Source of the DNA: Bacteroidales bacterium | GTDB taxonomy: Bacteria > Bacteroidota > Bacteroidia > Bacteroidales > F082 | Assembly: GCA_013141455.1 (NCBI GenBank) | Contig: JABFQW010000109.1 | Location: 1 to 54,294 of the forward strand | Length of the DNA stretch: 54,294 nt | Reading direction: 5' to 3' | In this document: positions 26,115-34,918 of the stretch, one piece after another | How the letters are laid out: the number at the start of each line of letters is the position of its first letter | Position numbering within the stretch: the first letter of the stretch is position 1 | Translations under genes and position numbers: made by a program | The notes under the pieces: generated by a model | Seen by the model: the letters and a program-made list of their open reading frames with translations, nothing else | What the model was told of the DNA's origin: nothing | The model's database searches: none

Positions 26115-27677
26115 TTAATTATTTGGTACAACTTTTAAATCCTTCAGCAGAAAAACAAAAACCCGCTTCACAGGTTTCCTATTGCGTTCGATAGTGATGG
26201 TATCGGAAGGAATTATCTGGCTGAACATCTGCGGAAAAATCTGTTCCGGATGTTTGTAATCGCGGCTTGTTGTTAAATAATAATAATCGTTTCCCAACTG
26301 AAAACCGCCAGATATTTCGTTAATCCAATGATATTTGTGAATTTTATCAAGACTCCCGATCGCAAAGGCTTTCATCTCTAATGGACGTGCTACATAAAAA
26401 TCGAAATCGGCCAATGGAAACCAATTTTCTCCAATCAAGGCGCAATCAGGCTTCATTTTTCCCTCGGCTATCAGCCGGTTTCTGGTTTTTTCAAAAGCAG
26501 GTTTCACTTCACGCCAGCCATACATATCCATACTTATATCGTTGCTACCAATTTTATGGTATTCGGTCTCAATTTTAACGGGGAAAATTCCATATTTAAT
26601 CTGAAGACTCCCGAAGACGATAATGATGGCTATCAATGCAGCAGATAATTTTAAAACCCAGGGGATTTTTTTTTGGTCATTCCTGAAAACTGCCATCGAT
26701 TCGAGCCACAATGCAGTTAAAATAATTAACGTATTGTAAGCCGGAGCTGACCAATGCGGCAGTGTTGCCCTAAATAAAGAAAAGAAAAGAAAGACGATGA
26801 TCATGGGTAAACTCAAGAGCAAAAGCAGGCGGGAATAGGGTTTTTCGGGAATGAATTTTTTTCGGAACAAAGCGATAATCATCGTGAAAAACAAAATGTA
26901 ATTTACCGGATTGTTGTAAAGTATTCCACCTGCCAATTCGGTAATAAAATAATCGAACCTCAAATTTCCATTCCAGACAATACGGCCTGTCTGAAACCCA
27001 AAACTGACAAAATCATTCGAAATATTCCAATAGAGCACCGTGATGAAACACACGAAACTTATCAACAATGAATAATACAAAGCTGCCTTTCGTAACCATC
27101 TTCTGTCGAACAACATAATATATGTCAAAATGCCAAACCATAGAAAAACAGAAGTGTATTTCGAAATCATCCCAAGACCAATCGTAAGACCAGCCAGTAC
27201 TAATTTCTTTTTGGCCTGTTTACTGTCAGGATCCGATGTAAACACATTCAATACCAACAACATAGTCAATATCCACAACAGATTTTGGGGTGTATCGGGG
27301 AGTATGAAAATTCCGGTAATGATTGCTGAATAAACGGAAGTGTTGTACAAAATGGCAGCATACAATCCGGTTCTTTCGTTTCGGATCGATTTCGCGATGT
27401 TGAATATCAACAAGGTGTTGATAGTCATGAAAATAAGAGAAGACAACCTGTAGAAGAACTCATGATTCAACAAGGTGTTCAAGGTGGTGATCTGCATCAG
27501 CCAGCCAATCATCGGTGGATGATCGAAATGACTCCAATCGGGGAAACGTGCAAAGAGTGTATAATAAACTTCATCGTTCCCAAACTCAAGCCAAAAGGCC
27601 AGAAACGCCCTGATCACAAAACTCGTTACTGTCAGGATAATCAGCCCCTTCCGGATATTTTTGTCCGCTATTTTCAA
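26115..27677 (-). CDS. GT39-type membrane glycosyltransferase (ArnT/PMT-like)
   Basis: 520 residues with about ten to twelve membrane helices. The first periplasmic loop holds the acidic motif of GT-C enzymes: FGNDEVYYTLFARFPDWSHFDHPPMIGWLM, where the DE pair is the catalytic/metal site and the FDHPP part is typical of the ArnT-like PMT_2 branch. Such enzymes transfer a sugar from a polyprenyl-phosphate carrier to protein or lipid A in the periplasm; the acceptor here is unknown. A C-terminal soluble part (from about residue 385) follows. The start is TTG 27677; its TTGA overlaps the stop of the upstream gene, pointing to translational coupling with the PHP-like protein. Confidence 0.85.
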   Translation of the reverse strand: MKIADKNIRKGLIILTVTSFVIRAFLAFWLEFGNDEVYYTLFARFPDWSHFDHPPMIGWLMQITTLNTLLNHEFFYRLSSLIFMTINTLLIFNIAKSIRNERTGLYAAILYNTSVYSAIITGIFILPDTPQNLLWILTMLLVLNVFTSDPDSKQAKKKLVLAGLTIGLGMISKYTSVFLWFGILTYIMLFDRRWLRKAALYYSLLISFVCFITVLYWNISNDFVSFGFQTGRIVWNGNLRFDYFITELAGGILYNNPVNYILFFTMIIALFRKKFIPEKPYSRLLLLLSLPMIIVFLFFSLFRATLPHWSAPAYNTLIILTALWLESMAVFRNDQKKIPWVLKLSAALIAIIIVFGSLQIKYGIFPVKIETEYHKIGSNDISMDMYGWREVKPAFEKTRNRLIAEGKMKPDCALIGENWFPLADFDFYVARPLEMKAFAIGSLDKIHKYHWINEISGGFQLGNDYYYLTTSRDYKHPEQIFPQMFSQIIPSDTITIERNRKPVKRVFVFLLKDLKVVPNN

Positions 27678-28882
27678 GGTTGTAACGTCTTTTTATTCCG
27701 ATAAAACAGGTACAATACGATGGCTGAACCCAAAATAATGATGATTACCAACCTGACTAACCAGGTTCGAAAATGATCGATATGCGAACTGACTTGTTTT
27801 TCGATTGACCGGTTCATATGCCTTGTCACCGGATTGAGGTATAATACTGAAGCATCGTAACATTGAATTTCGACACGCACATAAGAATCATTCGCGTTTA
27901 TCACATATTGTGCATCCGAAACATGATCAACTTCAGATAAAATTGTGCCCTGTTCACCCACAAACCGAATATGAAAAACCTTGTTGCTAACGCTTATTTT
28001 CAATGTATCACCAAATAATTTTGCCCGTTTTAAAAAAGGAATGTGCTTCGACCGCTCAATTTTATTTTTCATGGGTTCATCATCATTCCGATAGAAATCG
28101 ACTCCATACGCAGCACCTGATCGTAAAGCCTGAATAATCGAATCATGATGCGTTGAATTGGCGTGTATTAAAGTAAACCTACGACCCACTTCATTGCTAT
28201 TCAGCACATTGTGAGCATCGTCATTGGCTAATATATAAATAAGATGGCCACTTGATAATGCCATATCCCAATGTTCCGTCGAAACCCTGAAATTATTAAG
28301 CACCTCCAATAAATCATATCCCGATAAATATTTCATATCATTCAGGGTGTAACCATCGAGTAAACGCGGATGTGCCAAAGCAATTAATTCGCAATCGGGC
28401 CTCAATACGTTTATGATATGTTGTTTGGTATTCATCGTCTGAAACAGGAGGTAATCCCGCCATAACACACGTTTTGCACCGATACACACCTGATGAACTT
28501 TGGGAATATTATATCCATGTTCGTATGTTGGAATAAACCGTTCAGTTCCAGCCAGATGTGTGTTTATTCGTTGATAATCAGATGTGGCGACATAATTATA
28601 ATCAAATAGTTTGTAAATACTATCAATCATTTGGTTCGAATTAATTCTGCCATCGGTGAGGCCGCCCCAGGCTCTCGATTGCACCTGAAAATTGTATTTA
28701 AGCCAATGGGTACTATCAATTTGCTGATAAGGATTGTGCAGATATTCACCCTGGAATTTTTGTGGTTCATTAAAATGGTATATGGGCGTTGTCAGGTAAT
28801 AAAAAAGGATTACCATCAGAATAAACAATAGCGCAACCTGAACAAACAACTTCACGTTTCGAAAAATGATCCCCGGACCCAT
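27674..28882 (-). CDS. Membrane-anchored PHP-like protein, metal site degenerate
   Basis: 402 residues. One N-terminal helix (about 10-31) and one C-terminal helix (about 370-392) anchor a periplasmic domain. The domain follows the PHP phosphoesterase plan: a first strand where HxH is expected (YNFQVQSRAWGG), then TDGRINSNQMIDSIYKL (the SDG...E region), YVATSDYQRI (in place of TDH), ALAHPRL and ANDDAHN. The HxH is replaced by QVQ and TDH by SDY, so several metal ligands are lost while the late His and Asp remain. It may bind rather than cleave. It is coupled to the GT39 gene by a 4-base overlap, so the two probably work in one surface-glycan step. Confidence 0.6.
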   Translation of the reverse strand: MGPGIIFRNVKLFVQVALLFILMVILFYYLTTPIYHFNEPQKFQGEYLHNPYQQIDSTHWLKYNFQVQSRAWGGLTDGRINSNQMIDSIYKLFDYNYVATSDYQRINTHLAGTERFIPTYEHGYNIPKVHQVCIGAKRVLWRDYLLFQTMNTKQHIINVLRPDCELIALAHPRLLDGYTLNDMKYLSGYDLLEVLNNFRVSTEHWDMALSSGHLIYILANDDAHNVLNSNEVGRRFTLIHANSTHHDSIIQALRSGAAYGVDFYRNDDEPMKNKIERSKHIPFLKRAKLFGDTLKISVSNKVFHIRFVGEQGTILSEVDHVSDAQYVINANDSYVRVEIQCYDASVLYLNPVTRHMNRSIEKQVSSHIDHFRTWLVRLVIIIILGSAIVLYLFYRNKKTLQP

Positions 28883-29031
28883 TTCAGTTTTTGATTTACA
28901 GAATTTTTTTCAAAAATACGCATTGTAAATGTACAACCGATAGGCGGTTGCTGTTTCAATTGTTTTTAAAATAGTAACAATACCTTTTTAAGATAAATAT
29001 CAGCTGATTTCTTAAATTATCACAAATTTGA

Positions 29032-29062
29032 TTGCCTTTTAAACAAAGATTATCTATTTTTG
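29032..29062 (+). promoter_or_regulatory. Promoter of the sigma-54 response regulator gene
   Basis: TTG (29032-29034), 20 bp, then TATTTTTG (29055-29062): a full Bacteroidota housekeeping promoter. The leader to the ATG is about 90 bases. Confidence 0.65.
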
Positions 29063-29158
29063 TTATAATTCCAAAAATGAGAACTTGGGAAAAATTTTTT
29101 TATTATGGATTTACAACTCACTTTTGGGGCATCTACAACTAATTGAAAGAAGAAATTT

Positions 29159-30502
29159 ATGGAAGCATTCCGGATATTTATCGTTGAGGATGATGTATTT
29201 TATGGTGAAATGCTCAAGCATCACCTCTCGTTGAACCCTGATAATGAGGTTCATCTGTTTAAAACAGGTAATGATTGTTTAAAAAATCTATTTAAGGCGC
29301 CATCCTTAATTTCGCTCGATTACAGTCTGCCCGATATGTCGGGGCTCGATGTTATGAAACAAATCCGTAAAGATAATATGGATGTGCCGATCATCATTGT
29401 TTCGGGTCAGGAAGATATTTCGACGGCGGTGACTTTATTACGTGAAGGAGCCTATGATTATTTTGTGAAAGACCCTGATGTTAAAGACAGGCTCTGGAAT
29501 GTGATCAAGAAAATACGTGAGAATCTGCAGTTGCGGCACGAAATAAGTTATTTAAAAGAAGAGATCGGTAAAAAATACGAGTTCAGAAATGTAATAAAAG
29601 GCAATAGCCCGGCCATCAAACAGATATTCAATTTAACCGAAAAAGCGATTAAAACCAATATAACTGTTTCAATAACAGGCGAAACCGGAACAGGTAAAGA
29701 ACTCGTTGCCAAGGCAATTCATTACAATTCAACGAGAGCGAAAAAACCTTTTGTAGCTGTCAATGTCTCGGCTATTCCGGGCGAACTGATCGAAAGTGAA
29801 ATGTTTGGTCACGAAAAAGGTAGTTTCACCGGCGCCGCAACACGAAAAATAGGCAAGTTTGAACTCGCACAGGGAGGGACAATTTTTTTAGACGAGATTG
29901 GTGAGATGGATCAAAATATGCAGTCGAAACTACTGCGTGTTTTACAGGAACGCGAATTGACCCGTGTTGGAGGAAACGACACCATAAAAATTGATGTAAG
30001 GCTTATCGTGGCCACCAACCGTAACCTCACCGAAGAAGTTCATAAGGGAAATTTCCGTGAAGACCTGTATTACAGATTGTTGGGACTGCCCATTGAGATA
30101 CCGCCCTTGCGGTATCGTGGAAACGACATTTTGTTGCTCGCCAAATATTTTGTTGATGAGTTTTGTACAGAGAACAAAATGCCTCGTTTCAGTATTACCG
30201 AGAGCGCCCAAAACAAACTCATGCGCTATTCGTTCCCGGGTAATGTGCGGGAACTGAAGGCGATCATGGAACTGGCAACCGTGCTGTCGGATACTGATCA
30301 GATAGATGAAAGCCATATTTCGTTCAACTCAACCGATTTATCAGGCAATTTTTTGTTGGAAGAAAATACTCTGGAAGAGTACAACAGGAAAATCATCCGC
30401 TTCTATCTGCGTAAATACAACGAAAATGTGCTTCAGGTTGCTCAGAAACTTGATATTGGCAAATCGACGATCTATCGGATGTTAAAAGACAATCAAATTT
30501 AA
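29159..30502 (+). CDS. NtrC-family sigma-54-dependent response regulator
   Basis: 447 residues in three domains. The receiver (1-120) has acidic EDD at 10-12, the phospho-acceptor Asp54 in ISLDYSLPDMSG, and the switch Lys in YFVKDPD. The AAA+ domain (about 145-380) has Walker A GETGTGKE, the sigma-54 loop as GSFTGA rather than the usual GAFTGA, Walker B GGTIFLDEIGEM, and the arginine-finger segment. The C-terminus is a Fis-type helix-turn-helix (NVLQVAQKLDIGKSTIYRML). Such proteins open sigma-54 promoters when phosphorylated. No histidine kinase is adjacent; an HPt protein follows after 8 bp in the same operon, so phosphate may arrive by a phosphorelay. Confidence 0.93.
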   Translation: MEAFRIFIVEDDVFYGEMLKHHLSLNPDNEVHLFKTGNDCLKNLFKAPSLISLDYSLPDMSGLDVMKQIRKDNMDVPIIIVSGQEDISTAVTLLREGAYDYFVKDPDVKDRLWNVIKKIRENLQLRHEISYLKEEIGKKYEFRNVIKGNSPAIKQIFNLTEKAIKTNITVSITGETGTGKELVAKAIHYNSTRAKKPFVAVNVSAIPGELIESEMFGHEKGSFTGAATRKIGKFELAQGGTIFLDEIGEMDQNMQSKLLRVLQERELTRVGGNDTIKIDVRLIVATNRNLTEEVHKGNFREDLYYRLLGLPIEIPPLRYRGNDILLLAKYFVDEFCTENKMPRFSITESAQNKLMRYSFPGNVRELKAIMELATVLSDTDQIDESHISFNSTDLSGNFLLEENTLEEYNRKIIRFYLRKYNENVLQVAQKLDIGKSTIYRMLKDNQI

Positions 30503-30510
30503 ATTGCTTC

Positions 30511-30867
30511 ATGAAAATTGACCCTGGTTTCATTTATAAAATTGATAAGCTGATCGAATATATTGGCACCGATGAGGAGGAAATTAAAAACATGATCGGC
30601 ATTTTTCTCAACACCACGCCCGCATTGCTTATACAACTAAATCAGGGAATACGAACAGAGAATTTTGAGGAGATTGCAAAAAGTGTGCATAAACTGAAAC
30701 CTACACTCGATATTTTTGGCATTGATAGCTTACACGAACCTATCCGAACCATTGAGAGTTACGCAAAACAAAAAAAGAACTTTCATAAAATAACTGAATT
30801 AAGTGCGTTGGTTAATACCACACTCGATAGCGTTTTTCAGGAAATTAAAAGTGATTATAAGCTTTAA
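30511..30867 (+). CDS. HPt-domain phosphotransfer protein
   Basis: 118 residues, all helical. AKSVHKLKPTLDIFG carries the phospho-accepting His of Hpt domains (H-K-L-K), in the middle of a four-helix bundle of the expected length, and EEEIKNMIGIFLNTTPALLIQLNQGI is the preceding helix. It would shuttle phosphoryl groups between a hybrid kinase and the response regulator encoded just 8 bp upstream. Its end is only 4 bp from the end of the convergent pentapeptide gene, leaving no room for a separate terminator. Confidence 0.85.
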   Translation: MKIDPGFIYKIDKLIEYIGTDEEEIKNMIGIFLNTTPALLIQLNQGIRTENFEEIAKSVHKLKPTLDIFGIDSLHEPIRTIESYAKQKKNFHKITELSALVNTTLDSVFQEIKSDYKL

Positions 30868-30871
30868 TTTT

Positions 30872-31987
30872 TTACTGATTTCTGATTTTATTACCCAATA
30901 TAAACCCGAAAATACCGGTTACCAATATTCCAAAGGTCGTTTGTATAATATTCAGAAAATCGACCAAAGGTGAAACATTTTCAACCTCGGCAGACGACAA
31001 TGCCACCATGTTTTTTAAACTGATCCCTATGGCACGGGCATAACTCGGTAATGAAATGTCAGGTGAGGCATAATACAAATAGGCGAATATAAATACAACA
31101 AGTATGTATGAAAGTATCATTCTTTTCATGCTTTCGCCATATCCAAACATAAAATCACACAAATAATTCCAGGCGATAAAAATCAGATTTTTAAACTTCT
31201 GATTCATAGTCCATTGATTATCTGTTAATTCGGCCATCAAGCGTCGGCGTTCCATCTTTTTCCCCTTCACATAGGCCCAATTCGCTTCACCAAGAAATCC
31301 CTTACTCGTCCATAAACCATTCAAGGTCTTATAAATGTCTTCCGCATCACCAAATCTGCTTTTTAAGGAGGCATCGGGACTCCAATCCGACAATCTGTTT
31401 TGTTCATTCTTTCGCTGTCCTGTGCCATTTGTATTCCAGTCAACCAAAAACTTGGTGTAAGCAATTTTATCCTGCTGTAAAATTCTTCCATCGACAAGAT
31501 TTTCTTTACGGATGGTTGCACCCTCATCGAAATAGGTGTAATACAAACTTGAATTGCTTATTCTGGATTTCCGGAAGATAACGACTCCAACGAAAAAAGC
31601 CCTGTAAAAGTCACAGAAATCGATGCGCGAACCCTCGAATGTAGCCAGATTCACCTCGGTGTAACGAAAATCGCTCCAGGAGATGACCGAATTACGAAAC
31701 CTGCATTTCAGGAGTGTACATCGTTTGAACGAAACCTTCGTCAGATTGGTTTTGAAACCATCAAAATCGCAGTTAATCAGTGTCGCCCCTTCAAAAGAAA
31801 CATTTGTAAGCCGGGCAGCGTTGAAATTAACACCTCTGATTTCCTTGTTTTGTTGTGTTACCGAAGCAAATACAACATTATTAATTTCACATCCGCTAAA
31901 GTCAAACCCATCGATATCTGATTCCGATAAGTCAACATCTTCGATGTGTTTTTGAGTAACTAATTTCGACATTTCTTCTGCTTCCAT
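30872..31987 (-). CDS. Pentapeptide-repeat protein with two C-terminal membrane helices
   Basis: 371 residues. Residues of about 15-155 are pentapeptide repeats (A/C/S-D/N-L/F-x-x): DGFDFSGCEINNVVFASV, RGVNFNAARLTNVSFEGATLINCDF, forming a right-handed beta-helix. A soluble helical linker (about 190-265) follows, then two membrane helices (RMILSYILVVFIFAYLYYA and FLNIIQTTFGILVTGIFGFILGN) with a short loop between. That layout matches two-helix ion channels fused to pentapeptide domains, but I see no TVGYG selectivity filter. ATG 31987 is used; ATG 31972 is possible. Function unknown; probably an inner-membrane protein. Confidence 0.75.
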   Translation of the reverse strand: MEAEEMSKLVTQKHIEDVDLSESDIDGFDFSGCEINNVVFASVTQQNKEIRGVNFNAARLTNVSFEGATLINCDFDGFKTNLTKVSFKRCTLLKCRFRNSVISWSDFRYTEVNLATFEGSRIDFCDFYRAFFVGVVIFRKSRISNSSLYYTYFDEGATIRKENLVDGRILQQDKIAYTKFLVDWNTNGTGQRKNEQNRLSDWSPDASLKSRFGDAEDIYKTLNGLWTSKGFLGEANWAYVKGKKMERRRLMAELTDNQWTMNQKFKNLIFIAWNYLCDFMFGYGESMKRMILSYILVVFIFAYLYYASPDISLPSYARAIGISLKNMVALSSAEVENVSPLVDFLNIIQTTFGILVTGIFGFILGNKIRNQ

Positions 31988-32056
31988 TGGGATTTGATTT
32001 TTTAGAAATATAAATTATAAACGCTACCGATAGTATTAATATTCATGATTGAGTTC

Positions 32057-32195
32057 ACTCCGAAAAGCCAAATATTGCCACCAAATCACGAAAACACCAA
32101 ATTTCACCAAAGTTAAAACACTGATTAAGAAATCCTGGTGCATTTTGGAGACTTGGAGTTTTGGTGGCATTTCAACATTTATTAGTTTTCGGAGT
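32057..32195. repeat. Nested imperfect inverted repeat, about 140 bp
   Basis: Outer arms ACTCCGAAAA (32057-32066) and TTTTCGGAGT (32186-32195) pair perfectly, as do the inner arms GCCACCAAA (32077-32085) and TTTGGTGGC (32160-32168). CACCAAA and TTTGGTG-like pieces continue inward. It holds no gene and could fold into one long hairpin, like a small non-autonomous mobile element. Confidence 0.65.
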
Positions 32196-32400
32196 AAGCA
32201 CAACTATCAGCATTAAAACTAATCTAAACTAACATTAAAGAAATCAATCACTCAAAGTTAGAACATTCCAGGGTAATACATATAATTTTTACAGCCTGTT
32301 TTGCAGTTCTTCGACTTACTTCAATGTTGGGCTTTCCAGTTCGGCGGCCATATTTTTATCCAGACTTTAACCCCATTGTATATTGCTGTAGAAATTCCAA
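32196..32400. other. Gene-free sequence before the AraC-type gene
   Basis: Together with the inverted repeat this completes a 460-bp gap between divergent genes. I see no small gene or RNA in it; the AraC promoter begins at its right edge. Confidence 0.5.
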
Positions 32401-32432
32401 TTTGAAACAGGGCTGAATTAACCTTATCTTTG
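32401..32432 (+). promoter_or_regulatory. Promoter of the AraC-type regulator gene
   Basis: TTTG (32401-32404), 20 bp, then TATCTTTG (32425-32432): exact matches to both Bacteroidota promoter elements at ideal spacing. The predicted transcription start is about 10 bases before the TTG start codon, so the leader is very short. Confidence 0.75.
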
Positions 32433-32449
32433 ATTGACCAATTCTAAAA

Positions 32450-32992
32450 TTGTTGAAACTCTTCATTAAATATATGGTCTCTATCCGTTGCAAAATGGTT
32501 GTTAAGGCAGCTTTAGAGGAGCTTGGTTTACATTACAGGGTTATCGATTTGGGTGAAGTAGAAGTGATGGAGAGTATCACAAACGATCAGCGTAATCAGT
32601 TGAATTTAATCCTGTTAAAATCTGGTCTTGTTTTGATGAATGACCATAAAACCATACTGATTGAGAGAATAAAAAACACCATCATCGAAATGGTACATTA
32701 TTCGGAAGTACTTCCAAAAACTAATTTATCAGATTTTTTATGCGATAAACTAAATCATAATTATACCTATTTAGCCAACCTGTTCTCAGATGTAACGGGC
32801 TCTACAATTGAACATTTTATTATCCGGCATAAAATTGAAAGGGTGAAAGAAATGCTCATTTACGATGAATTCACGCTCACCGAAATATCATACAGGCTCA
32901 ATTACAGTAGTGTTGCACACCTTTCGAATCAGTTTAAAAAAATAACCGGCCTCACTCCTACCTTTTTTAAGCAACTCAAATATAAAAAATGA
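32450..32992 (+). CDS. AraC-family regulator with N-terminal HMA-like domain
   Basis: 180 residues. The C-terminal half is an AraC-type double helix-turn-helix: LANLFSDVTGSTIEHFIIRHKIERVKEMLIYDEFTLTEISYRLNYSSVAHLSNQFKKITGLTPTFFKQL, with the strongly conserved second motif. The first 75 residues (KYMVSIRCKMVVKAALEELGLHYRVIDLGEVEVME) look like the ferredoxin-like fold of heavy-metal-associated domains but lack the CxxC, having SIRCK. This pairing is widespread in Bacteroidota and its signal is unknown. The start is TTG 32450; ATG 32474 is an alternative. It is a candidate for the regulator of the six sites at 37-51 kb because AraC-type proteins also bind direct repeats 21 bp apart, but there is no direct link. 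Confidence 0.85.
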   Translation: MLKLFIKYMVSIRCKMVVKAALEELGLHYRVIDLGEVEVMESITNDQRNQLNLILLKSGLVLMNDHKTILIERIKNTIIEMVHYSEVLPKTNLSDFLCDKLNHNYTYLANLFSDVTGSTIEHFIIRHKIERVKEMLIYDEFTLTEISYRLNYSSVAHLSNQFKKITGLTPTFFKQLKYKK

Positions 32993-33023
32993 ATCGCACC
33001 CTAAAAACTATACTATCTGCGAT

Positions 33024-34850
33024 TTATCGAAAAATCACCGTTGCCGGTTTCCCGATTTCAAAATCACTGAAGCCAAAATCCTGTGTTTCAAATGAATTTG
33101 TCTTGAATACATTGTTTCCATTGCCGGGTATGGTTGGATAAAATGAAAATGATATTTGAAAAGTATTGATTACCAGATTATCATTTTTAATCAAAACACC
33201 CAGGCCAAGCTGCGAGTAAACCTTACTTTTTTTAAACCCGGTTTTTTCGTTACCGAGCAAGGCAACCGAACAGATAAAATAGGGGCCAAAATGGAATCCG
33301 ATAAAATTCCAGGGGCTATATGATTGTGTTTGAAGTGTGAATACCATGCGGCTTGTACCAATCAATGATTTACTGTTAAAACCATCCAATCCAAATCCAT
33401 CATTTATTGTTATACTATCTGTTATGAAACGATTTATTCCCAGAATAATCCGGGGTTTTGCAAACTGCCTGAATTTCCATTTTCCTATTTCTATCAGGCC
33501 TGTAAAATAGTTGACTCCAAATGAAACGACCCCTTGTTCAGCGGCCGATTTCCTGATAAAAGTTCCAAATTCGCAATTGGTACTCAGGTAACCCCATGGA
33601 TGATAATTTCCAAACGAAAACCGGGTTCCGGCATATATACGGTTTTCATTATTCAATCGCTGATAGCCACCTGTTACACTGTAAACTTTTCCGATTGGAA
33701 CGTCTTCAGTAACACCGAATTTAAAAATATACTTGTCCTGAACATATTTCCTTGTCGAAATGCCTATGCTTCCTATGTATAAGGTTTCATCGTAAAACAA
33801 ATGCTGGTTATATGCGAGTACGGTTGGCCTTTCGAGATAATGCGATCGGTAAAAACGAAATGCCGACATGAAATTTGTGGTTCTTTTGTCTTCTGTATTG
33901 CCCTTGAATATTTGGGTAGCGTTCCCCGCCCAATAATCCTGGGCATTCAGTTTAACGGGCTGCCTTATAGTTGCAGTATCACCATTTTCGATGAAATCTT
34001 TACGCGATAGTTGTGAAAAATTCACACCGGCAGCCCATTTTGCAAAGGGAGAAAAGAAAGGTCGGTCGATGGCAAAACTTCTGACAGTATTATCGAATTC
34101 ATCTATCTGATAATGAAATGTTGAGTTAATGAATGTATTTTTAATATTGGGTATATAGTAATTCGTATTATATGCAAAATTACCTGTCTTATGTAGCCAC
34201 GAAAAGCCATTTGAGAATTCATGACCCAGGCCGGCAAAGTTTTTTGCGGCAAGATTGGCATTGATGCGTGAACCGGAAATTGAACCCTTGGGAATCAAAC
34301 TCCATTTATCTAATTCACGTATATAAATATCAACCGAATCGCGACTTTTTGATACAATTTTGAAAGAAAATGAAACATCGGTCACATACCCCATGCTGCG
34401 CACCAACCGCTCCGATTCTTTCACTAACAATGAATCGAATTCCTGATTTTTTTTGAAAAGTAAAAGATTACGAATGGTGATTGCATGGGTCTTAAAGTGA
34501 AGTTTATTTCCGTTTCTGGATATATAGTTTTGTGCTACTTCAACAGTATCGGCGATTGAATTTCCAAATGGATCAAGTGTTACGATATTTATGTTTCGGA
34601 TTGTTTTCCCTTCGAGGCTACTGTATGGCTTCTTTATCAGCTTTTTATAAACCTTTTTTTTCTGAATGGTCTTTGTTGGTCTAAAAAACAATCCGTAAGC
34701 AAACTTCGTAAACTTATTGTGAACTGAATAGGCCTCAATATTCCTATAAACTTTGGATGAATCTTTTTTGACTTGCGTTTGTTGGGCAAAGGTGGATTTA
34801 CTGACTAAAACAGAGACAATAATAAAAACGAATAATATTCTGAATCTCAT
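33024..34850 (-). CDS. Outer-membrane beta-barrel protein with POTRA-like N-terminus
   Basis: 608 residues. A signal peptide (MRFRILFVFIIVSVLVSKSTFAQ) is followed by a region (about 85-190) that reads like a POTRA domain: GKTIRNINIVTLDPFGNSI, then FDSLLVKESERLVRSMGYVTDVSFSFKIVSKSRDSVDIYIRELDKW. From about residue 200 to the end are alternating strands with aromatic girdles, and the chain ends in PATVIFR, with a penultimate Phe as in many barrels. It resembles BamA/TamA-superfamily surface antigens, but I cannot assign a subfamily. It begins 68 bp after the mlaD-like gene, on the same strand, so it may be the outer-membrane partner of that transport system. Confidence 0.7.
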   Translation of the reverse strand: MRFRILFVFIIVSVLVSKSTFAQQTQVKKDSSKVYRNIEAYSVHNKFTKFAYGLFFRPTKTIQKKKVYKKLIKKPYSSLEGKTIRNINIVTLDPFGNSIADTVEVAQNYISRNGNKLHFKTHAITIRNLLLFKKNQEFDSLLVKESERLVRSMGYVTDVSFSFKIVSKSRDSVDIYIRELDKWSLIPKGSISGSRINANLAAKNFAGLGHEFSNGFSWLHKTGNFAYNTNYYIPNIKNTFINSTFHYQIDEFDNTVRSFAIDRPFFSPFAKWAAGVNFSQLSRKDFIENGDTATIRQPVKLNAQDYWAGNATQIFKGNTEDKRTTNFMSAFRFYRSHYLERPTVLAYNQHLFYDETLYIGSIGISTRKYVQDKYIFKFGVTEDVPIGKVYSVTGGYQRLNNENRIYAGTRFSFGNYHPWGYLSTNCEFGTFIRKSAAEQGVVSFGVNYFTGLIEIGKWKFRQFAKPRIILGINRFITDSITINDGFGLDGFNSKSLIGTSRMVFTLQTQSYSPWNFIGFHFGPYFICSVALLGNEKTGFKKSKVYSQLGLGVLIKNDNLVINTFQISFSFYPTIPGNGNNVFKTNSFETQDFGFSDFEIGKPATVIFR

Positions 34851-34918
34851 ACCTATCAGCCATTTTGGATGTTTTTAACCTATTGTTTCATCCCGGTAAA
34901 TTTATATCTTTTTATCGT

